Below, piece by piece: positions 36,812 through 51,300 of a stretch of DNA of 64,000 nt. Both the position numbers and the translations under genes were made by a program. The DNA comes from Polydactylus sextarius (taxonomy: Eukaryota > Chordata > Actinopteri > Polynemidae). The notes beneath the pieces were generated by a model. That model did not search any database. It saw nothing but the letters and a program-made list of their open reading frames with translations, and had not been told where the DNA came from. Within the stretch, counting starts at the first letter, position 1; each line of letters starts with the position of its first letter. The stretch covers positions 6,918,501 to 6,982,500 of the forward strand of contig CM028926.1 in NCBI GenBank assembly GCA_016801845.1, given 5' to 3'.

Positions 36812-37089
36812 TCTTTTCACATTGACCATAAACTCAGCTATTGCACATTAATCGAAATGGTAACATTGTCTACTAATGCACTTAAATTTCAAATACAGGA
36901 AATAAGAGTCACTTTTGGGAATCTGGAGAGGTTGTTATTGAACAAGAAGGGTCTCTTTTCTTGATAAAGACGGGGGCGAAGGATCCCTGTTTTTAAAGGA
37001 GAAAAGGGTGCTGTTGTTTATTCATAGGACATCTGCAAACATTTGTTTCGTAAAGCAAAAAAAGTAAAAAGAACTAAAAAAAAATGATG

Positions 37090-37095
37090 AATAAA
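37090..37095 (+). promoter_or_regulatory. robo1: robo1 distal polyadenylation signal
   Basis: AATAAA followed about 20 bases later by GT-rich 'atgttgttttggtc', the classic arrangement for cleavage near 37105-37115. Confidence 0.6.
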
Positions 37096-37110
37096 AAGTT
37101 CAAACTACAT

Positions 37111-39049
37111 ATGTTGTTTTGGTCATTTGTCAACATTTCCCAAAAGAATAAGGATGCATTCTTTTAAAATTCAACAACACTACACTGTCCTGTCTGTGCC
37201 ATTCAACTCTAAACCCACTGATTCCTTTTGAAGACATAAGTAAGATGATTTTAGTAAATACGACTGGGACTGGGGTCTGTGAGGGAATCTGTAAAATATT
37301 TATACACATTGTTCAATAACAGCCTGATTTCGACACCATAAATGAACCTATACATGTTCTTATTTAAAATGTTCTCATAGAAATACTTGTTAAGTTTGCT
37401 CTTGTCAGTCATACAAACTGTGAAAAAGGATGAAGTGATTAATTACGTTGCTTCGGCAAACTTCTGCAATGTTACAACGGCTATTATCCTCTACACATAA
37501 ATGTGGCTCTGTCATTTATACCAGCAATATCACAATTACCATCATTAAAAGGGGAATGAGTTATATCAGTCTTCTGCTACACAGAATCAATTCATCGTTT
37601 TTCAGGGGATTTGTTGACCATAAAATGATCATGGCCTTAACCTTATCTTTTTAGTAGAAACAAAAAAAAAATGTTGATTTGTAATAATTTAGCTTCTGTT
37701 ATTAACCATGTGTCAAAAGAACACAGCAGTAACATTTGTGGAGATCGAAAGAAAAGTCATAAATTATTTTTCACTGAAATATTTATTACAGCTATAATTG
37801 AGAGGCATGATAATAAAGCTCAATGTCATTGCATCTATTGCATTATAATGTCAAATCATCTGAGCTGGCCTCAACCAAAAGGACATGATGTACTTTGACA
37901 CTGTCAAGGAAGGAAACATCAATATCCTTGGCACAGAGTTTAAACAGCTATTTCTGTTCTGTACAGTAGCTATTCAAATATATTACCTGATGCCAATTCC
38001 ATTAGTGTTCTCCATTACTCACAATATCAACATCCCATGTCATTCAGTAAAGGCATGTGGAGCCACGGTGAAGCCAAAGCCAATGGTGATGGGATTATAT
38101 TCAATTTGACAGGCCTAGATTGCTGCCAATTAGGCGTAAGGAGGCTTCAATGAGGTTACACAGAGAACAAATACAGTGCTCATCTTATTTCTCATCACTC
38201 AGTAGCTGGTGGAATAGCTGCTGACACAGCAAAACAAAATATCCATAAAATCAGAGGATGACATTGTCGCCACAGAACGACTCTAGACAGCGTCTTATCC
38301 TAATTGGAGACGGAAATACATTTGTTCCAGTTTATTACATCTAACCTGCCTAGTGCTTGTCCTCACAGAGGCAATAACCCAGCCTATGGGAGTCTTTAAT
38401 GTCAACCACTCTCTGTCTGGCTTATTCAAACATCAGCGATGAAGAAAAAGAGATGGTTCCTCCCCTTTATACTCCCTCAAGAGCCTCAAAGAACTGGAAT
38501 GGAAGTCCTGTTTTTACAAGTTAATGAACAGTGCTGCCCACCTCAACATGCTGGAGCCTCATGAGACTCCGAGTCCTGTGCTGAAAGCCATCAGAGCGAC
38601 GAGCGAGTCTGCTGCCCTGGACTCATTTAATTCCACAATTTATAGAGGGGTTATTTAAAGACATTTAGGTTGTGCTTAATCACAATAATTGAAGGTAAAA
38701 AAAAAAAAAAAAAAAAAAAACATGACTGTGAGGAGGAAAATCTAAGAAGCACTTCACCGCTGGGTTCTATTTCTGCTCCAGTAAAATATAAAAAAATAAA
38801 TGTTGTTGCTGCTTTTCTGGTTTTGGTAATTTATTGGGCTCAATCTTTTAAAGCGCAGTAGTGAAAAAAAATATGCAGAAAACACATCAGTGAAAAAATA
38901 TTTACAAAAAATACACATATCCCACATCAAAACCAACTAAATCAGTAATAATTCAACATGGACACGCCTAATACTAACAATCAAAACAAGAAAAATCAGA
39001 CTATCGATATGACTCGATTGTACAAATCAATTAATTTAAAAAAAAAAAA
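37111..39049. other. intergenic, robo1-robo2 spacer, first part
   Basis: AT-rich, with an A-tract of more than 20 bases at about 38698-38720. Open frames are short and without domains. No repeat family or RNA gene recognised. 38380-38600 is less AT-biased and might be a conserved non-coding element, but this cannot be judged from one sequence. Confidence 0.5.
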
Positions 39050-39420
<371 letters not shown>

Positions 39421-42299
39421 CTACTCCCTTACACCTCACACCCTTTGTGTTACAACGAATATTCAGACTTGAGATCTTTAGAATTCAATTAATCTAATTT
39501 GAGCCAACATTTGATGTTTACAGAGACAAATTAGAAACGTATCAGAATCATTTACTAATGGTTTTATAATAGTTTAGCTGTGACAACTGTGGCCTTGGAA
39601 TTCCCACTCCTCCTCCTCCTCCTCCTCCTGGTCATCCTCATATTCTCTCTCTCTCTCTCTCTCTCTATCAGCTCTTGGATCTTCCTCCCCCTCCTCCATT
39701 CCCCCAGGTGTTCTCTAATAAGCACCTTTCTAAACAAGAACAAATTTGGAATGGGGAGAGCATCCCCTTATGCCTCCATCCATCATTTTAATGAGCGGAG
39801 GTGTGTCCAGGCCCCACAATGAGATGCAGGTGATTAAGGATATTAAGCGGATACAGTGGCTGTCAGGGTTATTCACCCCATAAAGGAATAGATATATATA
39901 TGCAAGATGAGGCTAGATGGTCTCTGGTCTGGTCCTTACAGTTACTCTACCTGTGTGCTCAGGGGAACGCTCAGAGGCATAGTGGCATGTCTACCACATT
40001 AAATTGAGGAAAGGTTAAAAAAAAAAAAGTGTGTGTGTGTGTTAATTGTAATGTTATATTTCCTCTTCTTCATTTTGAAAGTTTTCTAATATGTGTGGAA
40101 AATACTTGTGCTAGTTTGTCTTCAGTGGCCTAGTTACAGATTTACAGAATATACAGACTGGAAAGCTCAGCAAATTGATTCCACAGAAAACTAATTAATC
40201 TATTGTTTAATTAATTAATTAATACATTAATCCAAACATTAGACCGAGTACAGTTTGGTTTTTAACACATTGATGCTTAATAGATGACTAAATATTGTTC
40301 TATATTATATAATCTATGATGATAAATGTATAATTCAGAACTAATCTGCCATTTAGTCACAGTAAGCAGTGTAGAAAACTATAGACTATAAACCTACTAT
40401 AAACTCACTAAAAGACCCATGTAGGACAAAAAGGCAACAGAAAGTGGTTTAAGTCAAAAACTTGTCAAATTATTTTAATAAACTTAACAAGAGCAAACAA
40501 TAATTCTTCCTAGGAGCACTGATTGTACTACAGAGGCTTATAAAAGCAAGAACAGGTTGTGAGAACTGAAAAATACCACCTGCACAAATCGTGTTCACTG
40601 TCTTCACATCCTACTAACAAGGACGTGTACGTTTCATGCGAATGAATAAGTCTAATTTCTCAGAAGGAAGTACAATCAAAAACAAAAGATCTACTAACAT
40701 GTCAATATGAGACCTAATTACTCTGCACAGGAAAATGCTAAACATGCGCAAATGTGTAAAGCAGACTAACCTCTCCATCTTTTCCAGCTTCCTCTGTCTT
40801 TATGCAGTCAGTGTCTCAGTTTTGTGCAATCAATAATTTAAACTGCTGTTGCTTTCAGCTCTGTCCCAGCAGCCAGAAACTAATTTCTTTTGTGCACATT
40901 CAGGCTGTCTCTCATTTCTGATCGCCAAACTGCTTCATTAACCTCCTTCCCAAGCTAGGAGGTAATTAAGTGAACAGCTGTGTAGTGTCTGACAACTCAT
41001 CTTACTGTCGCTACCCTTCTCAAGAATGCCAGCGAGGAACCCGTCATCACAGGTGCACGGTGTTTAGACAGCTTACCAGCACCTCTCCACAGCCATTTAC
41101 ACTCCAGCTGCAGGTCAAACGCCACCTCTTCAGACAATCAATCAAAACTCATTTACGTTTAATGATCTCGCCAACCAACGCATTGCAATTTCACATCATT
41201 ACAAAAAGTTATTTTTAATCAATGTTAAACACTTAAGCTTGTTTCAACTTGTGAAAATTGAACTGAGATGAGTTATTGTAAAAGATAGCCGTCAGTGGTG
41301 AGGCTGCCAGATGTAATGAGAGAGGGAGCGTGGATGTCGGCCAAATCCAAGTTTTTTTAATAACTGGGAAGTAATCTGGGTGATTTGTACAACCATTTGT
41401 CACTTAGCCAGTCATTCTAACTATCCTTATTTAGTGCCGATGGGGTCTGCACAATTAACCCAGAGGAATATAGCTTCCTCTTGCCGTCTCCTGAAGTCGT
41501 CCCTGCCTCAGCTTTTTTTTTCCAATGCTGTCTTCTTTGCATCATAAGCTGTTCTCACCATCTAACATTTAATATCAGCAATAAGTCATAGTCTTGTGTC
41601 TAAAGTGCTTATTATCATTATTAATACTGTCATAAGCCGTTTGATTAGTATGATACATTTTCAAGATTCACTGATCTAATTATGTACACAGTTGTAGAGA
41701 AAGACTTTGAACTGTAAAATGACTTAATCAACAACAAACTGAACAGACCGAATGCCAACTGGCAGCAGCCATGAAATATATTTGCTCATCAGCACTTTGA
41801 TATGAGATCTGAAAAAAGCGACGACAACAACAACAACAACACACATTTAACTGGGCTTCAAATTCAAACAGCAGGTGCATGAAAAAGAGCAAAATTATTC
41901 AGTGACACATGAATGATTTAGGGTCAAACAGTCTGAACAGAACCCAACAAGCCTGTGGTGAACATGCTGCTTACAGGAAATATAGTCACTAAAATGTGAC
42001 TGACGTTTGAAGACATGTTTAGTGGTGATTTTAGTATGAGTCGATGATTATGGAAGTTAATGTAATTTTTTATTACAAAGGTAATATATCAAGTGTACTA
42101 CGTCTGACTATGGTTTTGATTGTGGATCAATTTCCATATTATTTTTTGATAACTTGATCATTGTTTCATCTATAAAATGTCATTCCCCAGAGTCCAAGGT
42201 GATATTTTCATTCTGTCTAACTGTATAACTATATAGGACTTGAGATGATAAATGACTTCAATATAAAGATATTTGATTATTATTATTGGTGTATGTGTG

Positions 42300-42303
<4 letters not shown>
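39421..42303. other. intergenic, second part
   Basis: Contains a (TCC)n/(CT)n pyrimidine patch at about 39607-39666, a TTAA-type run near 40203-40224, and AT-rich unique-looking sequence. No gene recognised. Confidence 0.5.
39607..39666 (+). repeat. (TCC)n and (CT)n simple repeats
   Basis: About eight TCC units, then about eleven CT units, separated by about 15 bases. Confidence 0.85.

Positions 42304-42342
<39 letters not shown>
42304..42342 (+). repeat. (TA)n microsatellite
   Basis: About 19 uninterrupted AT dinucleotides, followed by an imperfect ATGG/ATAG tetranucleotide run to about 42361. Confidence 0.95.
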
Positions 42343-42344
<2 letters not shown>

Positions 42345-42361
42345 ATGGATAGATAGATAGA

Positions 42362-45300
42362 TTTTATGATTTAAGGGATTTTTATTGTAAAAATCAGATG
42401 GGATTGTTTTTGGCTGTTGCAGTAAATTAAAACTGGCAGGTTAGGATGTGACTAAACAGTAAGTCTTCTGGATTTGTAACCGTGGATCCAATGGTCTAAT
42501 ACAACCACAGATATTAAACCTCAGCTGAGATGGTAATGTTATTTACCTCTATTGCCTTATAGTGTATAATCTTCCCATCACCAAGCTCCAAGAAATGTAC
42601 GTTATTTAGTCCACTCCCAGAAGACTCTTAATCAAGCTCCTGTCCAATACAATATTTCTCCCGTTACAAAGATGATTGATTTCTATTAAATTTTAAAATG
42701 AAAATCTGATTAAAAGCCCTTCTCACATAGGGAGAAACAAAGTGTAGTAGGTGTGTTGTCTGTTCCCTGAGAATTCAAAGAAACACATTAGAAAGCTCTT
42801 GTCTCAGTCAAGGTGTTGGGTGGCCCTGAAATGACAGTATTGAAATAACCCACATGACTTCTAACCAAGGTCAGGAATGTCCAACACAAACATACAATCA
42901 TACCATTCAAAAGCGACGTGTTTTCATAACAGCATCGTCAAACATGCTCAGAAATTCTCTAACGCGACCAATCATGGAGGCCACATGGAAATGGTGATAG
43001 ACAAAAGACATGGCAGAGCTTCGTGTTCAGCGAGGGCACATAATGGGGATAAATTAAGGTGTTTTCTTAGTCAAATGACGTGGGGAGTGCTGGTGATTTG
43101 AATGGCGGGTGCTCATCAGGCAGTGATAGATGGAAAGTGCGGACAAGGGTGAGCAGGGTGCGGAGGTGCTACAGGGAGGGGAGGATCATGGTGCTGGAGT
43201 TTAAAAGGGTGTGGGCATCTCTGAGTTCATCATGCCTCAAGTGCACACTCTCTTTCTCTCTTCTCTCTTTTTCTATCCGCTGCTGACAGGCTGGTGACTG
43301 ACAGAGTGGGGGAAAGGAGACATGGTTTCATCACGCTTTGTGTGGCCTTGGGGCTTTTTTTCCCATCTTCTCATAAGATGGCTGATGTGCTTGTGTTGTC
43401 ATCGTAAGCTGTTTTTTTCAGCTGTAGTTTTTCAGTCTGGCCATTTTTCTCTTTTATGACAGTGACCTACTTGAGAGCAACGGCTACACCCTCCATCTAT
43501 CTTTTTATTTGATATATTTGTATTTTACCTTATTAACTTAAAGCAGATCAAGGGAGTGATTGCTAAAGACAGGACAGCATGATATGACTGGCTTGGGGTT
43601 GTATGTTATTTGACTGCGGTATATTTCCAGATTGTGTCCAGAGCTTGTTCTATCGATTATTATTTTTCTCCCCCTCAAAAAAGACTAATGAGCCCAGAGA
43701 ATTTCCACTAGAAAGGTTAATACAATATTGAAATGTCAGGAGATTAATGATATTGTTCTTTCTTCCTATGGTCCTGTAGGAGAGTGTGACAAATGTCTTG
43801 CCCTTTTCACTCCGTTCCTCCCTATTTGTGATCTTTTTCACTCTCCTCATTCTCTTTGTCTCTGTGTCTGTTTCTCTTTAACTCTCCATCTCCCATTTTT
43901 CCCTCCCTTTGTCTCCTCCTCCTCGTTCTCCTCCACTGACCATGGTCTCCAGATGCCAAGGTCTTATCCCCACTACTGTGCGTAAATGCTGTAGCTATAT
44001 GCAGTGACACAACATGCACAGGAGATGGGCTGGGCTTTACACTGTGTGTGGTTGTCAGTAAATGAATAGCATTGATCCATCTTCATTAGGAGGCGATGAG
44101 ATTTCAACACGAGGAGTTCGCCTTCTGTCAAGAACAGAAACTCTTCCTTATGCAACAGACCATCAAACAATGTGTTGTTACTTTCAGTTTAGCCGACAAG
44201 AGTTACAGAAATCCTCGTCTGTTTCGGTCTTCACGCTGCAGATGTTAACTGGTCTTATGTGTTCAGGGTTTCTACGATGCACATCTTGACTCCGCCCATG
44301 CTCATGCAGCACCCTGGTATGGGGTCCAAGTTTTAATCAACTCTGCATAATTGGAGTGATTCCCTGTCTTGCTGTATATTTCAATCCATCTGTATAATTA
44401 CGGTGAATTAAAGTCTTTGTCAAAAAGAAATGGGTGGGGTAGGGGGGAAGCTCACACAGACCCTCCCCTGCCAGTCTCCCACCCACACCACCACCTCCTC
44501 CTCCTCCTGTAGCTCACACAGTTACACACCATCTTGAGAGAAAGAGGAAATTACATCTTTTGTCATCTCATTTTTCACTGGTGGGACTAAACACGCACAT
44601 GAGCATCAACAATAATTAATGCATCATGCCAATCTGTGCACAGAGCATTCTCTATATCTGCCTCTTCATTACAGATTAACCAATTAGCATCACACCTTTA
44701 CTCAGACTTACAGTTGATCTTGGGAGGTATTTCCTGCTTTAGGATCAGTGGTAAGAAGAACAATAGTGAATCGTGATCCTCCTCCTTGCTATAGGGGCTT
44801 TTAGCCAGCCATGCATTGGTGCAGTAATTGCATCGATGAGGAGAAAAGTAGTAGCTTGCAGGTGAGTGAGGGTCATCATTACTGTGTGAAGCTACCAGCC
44901 CTAAGGTAGACAATTACTGCAGCGTGTCAATACCTGATGCTGCTTTGTGATAGAGCCCTTCCTGTGTCATGTGATCACTTCCTATCTCCAGGTTAAAGGT
45001 TTAGGTAATTACAGGGATGACAATTTATCTTCTGTCTATTCTAGGTGATCCTCTGTAAGGGTCAAATAAGATCTTACAATGCCAGCAACTGAAACAAAAA
45101 TGTTGATGCGACAACTGCATCTCCTTCTTCTCACTGTTCTTGGCATCGCTTCTTTGATGCTGTCAGTGGCATCCTAGTCACGGCCTATCCCCAGTCTGTG
45201 TCTCATTTCCTCAACTCATCCATCCTGCAGCAGACAGCTACTATCTCTCCTCCTCGATATGGCAGGCATCTGCTGAGTATGGCCAAATCACTACTCCTTT

Positions 45301-48300
45301 CCCGCAGGGGAAACAGTCGTCCAATAACTTCTACCTCCATCCAGGAAGTCCTGCATTAACCATGAAGCTAGTCTGCCAAGTCATAAGGTTTCATTCATTT
45401 TATCAGACCTGCCACATCCTTTGAATAATTGCTATTCTACAGGGTGGCTCTTTCCTTTATTATTCTGAATTCAAGCCTGTCACCATTCCAAGGTTTGATG
45501 CTTACACTTTTCCCTAAGGAGCATATGTGTTCCCAAGTTGAAGACTTTAGAGTGTAAAGCACTTTAGAAAAGCAATGAAAATGGTGATCACATAAAGAGA
45601 TTTAAACCTTAATAAACAGGAAACAAACAAAATTATTATTTAGGTGGTCTGAATACAAACAGCATGAATCATACTATGAGTATTTATACTTTAAACCACT
45701 TTAAACTATAAGAATAGACATGGTATCTTTTCTGCCACTAAAAATTGTCTTTCCCACTAAACCTTCATACTTTATTCTTTATGTTTCTAGCTAACGTAAA
45801 CATTTTATCCATAGGTGGATTCATACACAGCTTTATTTTTATTGAGAAAAAGAGGTGGACAACATCACCATAATCAAAAAAAAATAAAATAAAATAAAAA
45901 AAATATCATCCATCATTCCTTTGATACAGTTTGCACAGATTTATTTATAATATAGTGAAAGGCTTGCGCTGTTGAGCTGATGCACAGATCCAAAGCTGAT
46001 GTCGTGTTTGCTCTAGAAGTAAAGCACATAGGTACTAAAAACAATTACTTGTTTATTATGCATGTGATAATCACTGCAGTTGTTTCCTTAATAACCATGT
46101 GGTGTTGACTGTGCACTAGATTTATTCCATAATAGAAATGTAATCACCATGTTATGTGTTTACTTTGTCCATAATTGAATCTCAGACATCATAATCTTCA
46201 TTTATCGTTTTGTCTCCACAGGGCTTTTATTCTGAAACGGCTGTCTCCCAATCTCATTCAGTGCTGACCTTGGCTCTCTCCCAATTCTCACCTCACTACC
46301 TCCTCTCTTTTGACCATTGCTCCATCCTCTGATCCTTTTCATCTCTCCATCATTGTCACTCCACCTCTAACTTCCCAACAATTGCCACTTTTTCCTTGTA
46401 CAATGTTTCCGACAGCCAATTTATACAGTGGCAGGACACATCTATCTCCTGGAAGGCTGACGAGCAGCGCGCTGACTCTCCCGGCTGCCTGATTCCTCAG
46501 AATTGTACCTGCAGCTCTGGGCTCTAACTGACTTCATCTGTACATTTTTGCCTCATTAAAGTTTACTTTGAGATTGACAGGTTGCAAAAAAATGAGAAAC
46601 ATGGCCATGAAATATCACAATATATACATATGATGATAAAAATATATTATGCTCAGAAAAAGGACTCTCAACTGAACATGTTTTCAACTTCAGTTGAAAC
46701 ACTTTTATCTCCTAAAGATTTTACATTTTGTTACAAGCTTAATTGGAAAATTTTAACAAAGAAATTAAAATGGCATGAAATGAAGGATGATTTAGTTAAA
46801 GAAAAGGAGAAATAATGTTTTTTTTTAAAAAAAAAAATTAGAAGCAATCACCTGATGTTACCCACATTAAAATCACAGAAATAAATATATAATCATAGGA
46901 ATAAATAGTTGAAATTGTCCCATTAAAATGCACAAATAGTTTTAGTTTTATTTTAAAGTCGTTCAACTCATAGAATTATAGAGTTGTATCTCATGCTTCC
47001 ACTTTAAGAAACTGATTGACCTCGGATCTTGCTCTGACCTAGCTTAAAGACTGAAAGCCATAGCACAGACTGTAGTCTTTTGTTAATGCAAGATCCATCT
47101 GAGTGTAGAGTGACTAAGTGTGTGCATTTTGTTTTCTATTGAGAGACATGTTAATTGCATAAAAGAGACGAGTGTGCTGCACGTGGAGGGAGGGACACGT
47201 GTATGAGATACAAGATGGCTTTTCTTTTGTAAACCCTAATCTCTGGTCCAAATCTAACTCATCTAATAGAACCTAGAACTAGTCCTTTGTCTTCTTGAGT
47301 ATTGAGAAAATGATACCAGTGCTACACCAACATAAAATTGTCTCTTGTAAAATTGTGACAATTTGAAAAGACATTTATAAACAAAATTCTGTGATAAGTG
47401 ATAATAATAATTTGTAGGTGTACCACTAAATGTATTTTATATCATTTATGCAGAATGGTCTGCAAAATGCACCTACAAACTTCTAATGTGTTCATCATAA
47501 TACTTGACCTGAATCTGTGACCCATTAAACCTCCCATCAAGTCGCCCATGTCACAGTTTCAGCTTCTGTACCTTTTACTTCAGCTAGACTCAGCATTTGA
47601 GGAACAAAGCCTCCATTGGATGTGACTCCCGAATTCACACACATTAATGTTGTACTCAACACTACTGGTTCTATGTCCTCAGTTCCCCTACGATTGGGCC
47701 CCACTTCCTCACCGCCCATGTCCTCTGTGAGTCCGGGCATGAGATGTGTGCAGCCAGCAGAAAGAGCAAAACTGCGGTGAACTTGTGCAGCAGCAATAAA
47801 GAGCAAAACAAGCTGTAAGTGAAGTTTACACTGGCTTATAAAGCCTGTGCAGACTAGTTTTCCAGCTCTGAGACTTCGTAGATTTAAACAGCTCTTCAAA
47901 GCTGCTACTCTGTATTTGATAACCATAATGGTCTGTCTGTTCCTCTGTACATCCTCTTTATCAGTCATGTAATGAACTACACTGGTACTACTGCTTAGAT
48001 TAATTATACATCAACCAAATTAGACACAGTACATCCATGCTACAGATTTATCTGATTAAAAGATCAATAGACAGATCAAAAACTTCACATTTTACATAAG
48101 TAGATCCTCCATTTCTCAGAGACCCATCATCTCATTGAGAACACAGAAACTGAGTAAATTAGTGCAAATATTTTTCTTGGAAAGGAGATGATTCACAAGC
48201 CACATCTTTTTGTCACAAGTTGTGTTTTTCCAATTTGTGTTTGTAATTAGGGTGTGCAGCACCCAAGCACCCAGCGGATAATCTGGCCTTTCTGTATTAG

Positions 48301-51300
48301 ACAGGAAGTAGACCGTGAAAGTAATTGGTGAGTGTAGCGCAAATTGGATCTAAGTGTGATGCGATTTTTATTCCTCAGAGGCAATATTTGCTAAGCGATT
48401 AGAACAATGCTGCTGCTCCTACACATTCTCAAAACGCTTTATTACATATGTGTAACGTTTATGATCAGATGTTAACAGGTCTAGTAATCAACCTGAAGGT
48501 GGGAGGTGGTATGTGAAGCTTACTGCCAAACAAAAGGAAGTTTACAACCATGGATTTGGCTGCGTTAAATGGAGAATAAATAATGAAAATAAAATCCAAA
48601 TGGTTTTCACCACTCAACTGTTTCAAAACTAGTGAGATTAGGATTCTTATCAGATGCGTCTGAAATAAACTGCCAAATCAACCAAAAAAAATATGGATTG
48701 AAGTTTTCTGAAAAAAAAAAAAAATTAATAAAAGAAATCCCACAGAGAAATGTTTGTTTCCACCCCTGTTAGGACAACTGTAGCATGTTTTACCCAAAGT
48801 TGTGTGAGGCACAAATAACATGATTAGAAACAAATTCATTAGCACCAACTTGGTAATGAGATCTTGAGCTTGTACGAGTGGCCACTGGGGGTTCAGTAAG
48901 CCAGCCAGAATCATACTGGTGTGACATTGGCATCAAACGCATAGAGACTGGATATATCTGCAGTCTGTGAGTGCTTCCGCCTGATAAATGGGGTTTTATC
49001 ATTTTGGCAGATTTCTGGCCAATATGCCTGGTTAAATACTGAACAGGGCTATTGTGTGGCAAGGGAGTGAGGACGGATGGGAAGAGGTTTTCCTCTAAGG
49101 ACAGGGAGAACATTATTTGAATCATATAGATATTGTGCCAACTCACAGATGGATACGAGCTTCTCAGATTCAGAGACACACGGGATTCAGGATCAACAAG
49201 TTTCAGGTGACAGTGAGTATGAAGTGTGAAGCGACTGACAGTTATTTTCATGTAAACTACTACTATTCATCCATTTAATATTTTGGTATAAAATGTCAGA
49301 ATAAGTTGAAAATGCTCATCATATTCTGTCAAAACCCAAAGTGACTTCAGGCAAGAACCCAAACAAGTTCAGTTATGTTAACACTTAAAGTAGCTACTGG
49401 AACCAGTCTTGTGATTAACACATTTATTGATTAATCAATTATTTAAATTGCTGGCAAGTAATTTGCGATACATGTATTAATGTTTCAGTATTACTTAAAA
49501 TTAGAGCCTAAATCATACTGGATTTTTAAAGGAAACCAGATGATGCAATACGAGTGATATTCCTTTCAATGTGTTCATTAATGAATAGAGACCCAGATTA
49601 ATACAGAGACTAAACAATTACTTAAGTAAACAGGGTTAGTGTCTTTGTGCTTTGAGATATATAGCAATAGTTTTATCTCCGTTGACCCATTGAGGACTTA
49701 GTGTCATCATTGTTGATGTTCTGGAATAGTTTACATTATCAACAATTTGGTGAGCTCACCACTCCATTTTCCACCTTGTTCTTATCTAATTGGTGGGGTT
49801 AAAACTGGTGAATTCCTTCCCAGGTTGCACTGCAAGCCTGTGGCAATAAACCCCCATCAATTACCTGCTACAGTCCGTTTCATGCTGAACACGAAGGAAC
49901 GTGTCAACGCCCCAAGATACTGCTCTGCACACACATGAAAGCCTGGCCATCCAAACAGAGGAAAACCCCTGACAGCATAAATTACTGGGTGGAAAAAGGT
50001 GAAGGCACTGTACATGTATCATGCCTTGTCTGCTGTCAGAGACAGAGACAGGACAACAAAGGAAGGCACGGGAGCTGGAGGAAGAAGTAGGATGCAAAAT
50101 GAGCAGCAGAGGGGAAGAAAAGACCAGGAAATTTAGATAAAGAGGGGTATGGACAAGAAACTGGCCAGTCAATGGGCAGAAAAATCCTCAAGTAGCATCT
50201 TCCAGGGGACTGTCAGCTCCCATAAGAGTAACATGGTAAACAAGAAGTAAAAATAGCCTTCAGTCTTGTGTGGTAGCAAGACAAACAACCGCCGGCACAA
50301 TCCAGTGTGCTTATTGTGTAGTTTGTGGAAGAGGAGCTGTGGAACTATTTGATGAGGGATATGTCTGGCTGCCTCTGCCATTGTTCGGCACAGTTGAGAA
50401 TCATTTATCACAATAGGAGCATCTGGCGTTCAGGAGAAGCTTTAAGGGAGCAGGAGCTGGTACACCACAACCAGAGCATCTCAGCTAACAAAGAGGGTGA
50501 AAATAGCAACATCTTTCTCCGCATCTATCCCTGTTCCTCTTCACATCTCTCCCTCATCCACCCATCTCGGCTTTTCCCTCCCTTTCTCTGCTGCTTTTAA
50601 CATGCCTCCATCTCCTCATGTTAATTTGCTGCTTCAGTGACACACATCATTGGGGGAGTCATTTCTAATAACCCCGCCAGCCCCCATACAAGTGCCTTTG
50701 AGTCATGCACTGAGATGTCATTCAAATTATTAAGCATAATGGCGACAATGATGCATTTCTAAAGCCTTGCTTCCTTCCTGACATGACTGCAGAAAGCTCA
50801 ACACAGCCAACCAATCCTCTAACACACACACACACCCCTCCTCTTTTTCATAGATGAACCCCATGTCCCCATCTCATCGTTTTGAGGAGGAGCACGTACT
50901 GAACTGCTGGGATGAATCATTTAATTTCCCTGAGCGTTTTTCCACAAGAAAAATCTTTTTCTTTCTAAAGCATCACTGCATGTCACAGCCTCCTCAGTGT
51001 TGCCGTCCTATCACATTTCATGATGCAGAGCTTCGTCTTTGAAAGGTCTTCAAGGTAAGAGGGTTAAGGGAAGGTTTCTTTACCTTCTTTTCCCTGACCT
51101 GACTCAAAGTAGAGTAATTATTCATTCACGCGGGGCCGTCAGGGATGATACGCGGATGACATTTTCCCTCAGCTGCTTTGTTGTTGCAGATCCAAAGCAG
51201 AAAGGATTGTCAGACACTAACATCTGCTGTTTTCTCCCTCAGCCTCGGCTCAGCACAACACATCTCAGCAGCAACTAAGAAAATAACTGAACAGAGCCAC

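Larger units (their letters stand above)
35812..37110 (+). other. robo1: robo1 3' untranslated region
   Basis: Sequence after the TGA up to the inferred distal cleavage point. It contains an A-tract (about 36039-36059), a 31-base T-tract (36456-36486), two TGTAAATA Pumilio elements, a miR-218 8-mer, a proximal AATAAA at 36231 and a distal AATAAA at 37090 followed by GT-rich sequence. The 3' boundary is inferred from signals alone. Confidence 0.7.

Noticed and set aside
47537..47968. 143-codon open frame on the - strand in the intergenic region
   Set aside because: No recognisable domain, signal peptide or family motif; no splice or promoter context. Plausible by chance in 22 kb of spacer. 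A protein database search would settle it.
48790..49251. 153-codon open frame on the - strand in the intergenic region
   Set aside because: No recognisable motif; low-complexity mix consistent with chance.
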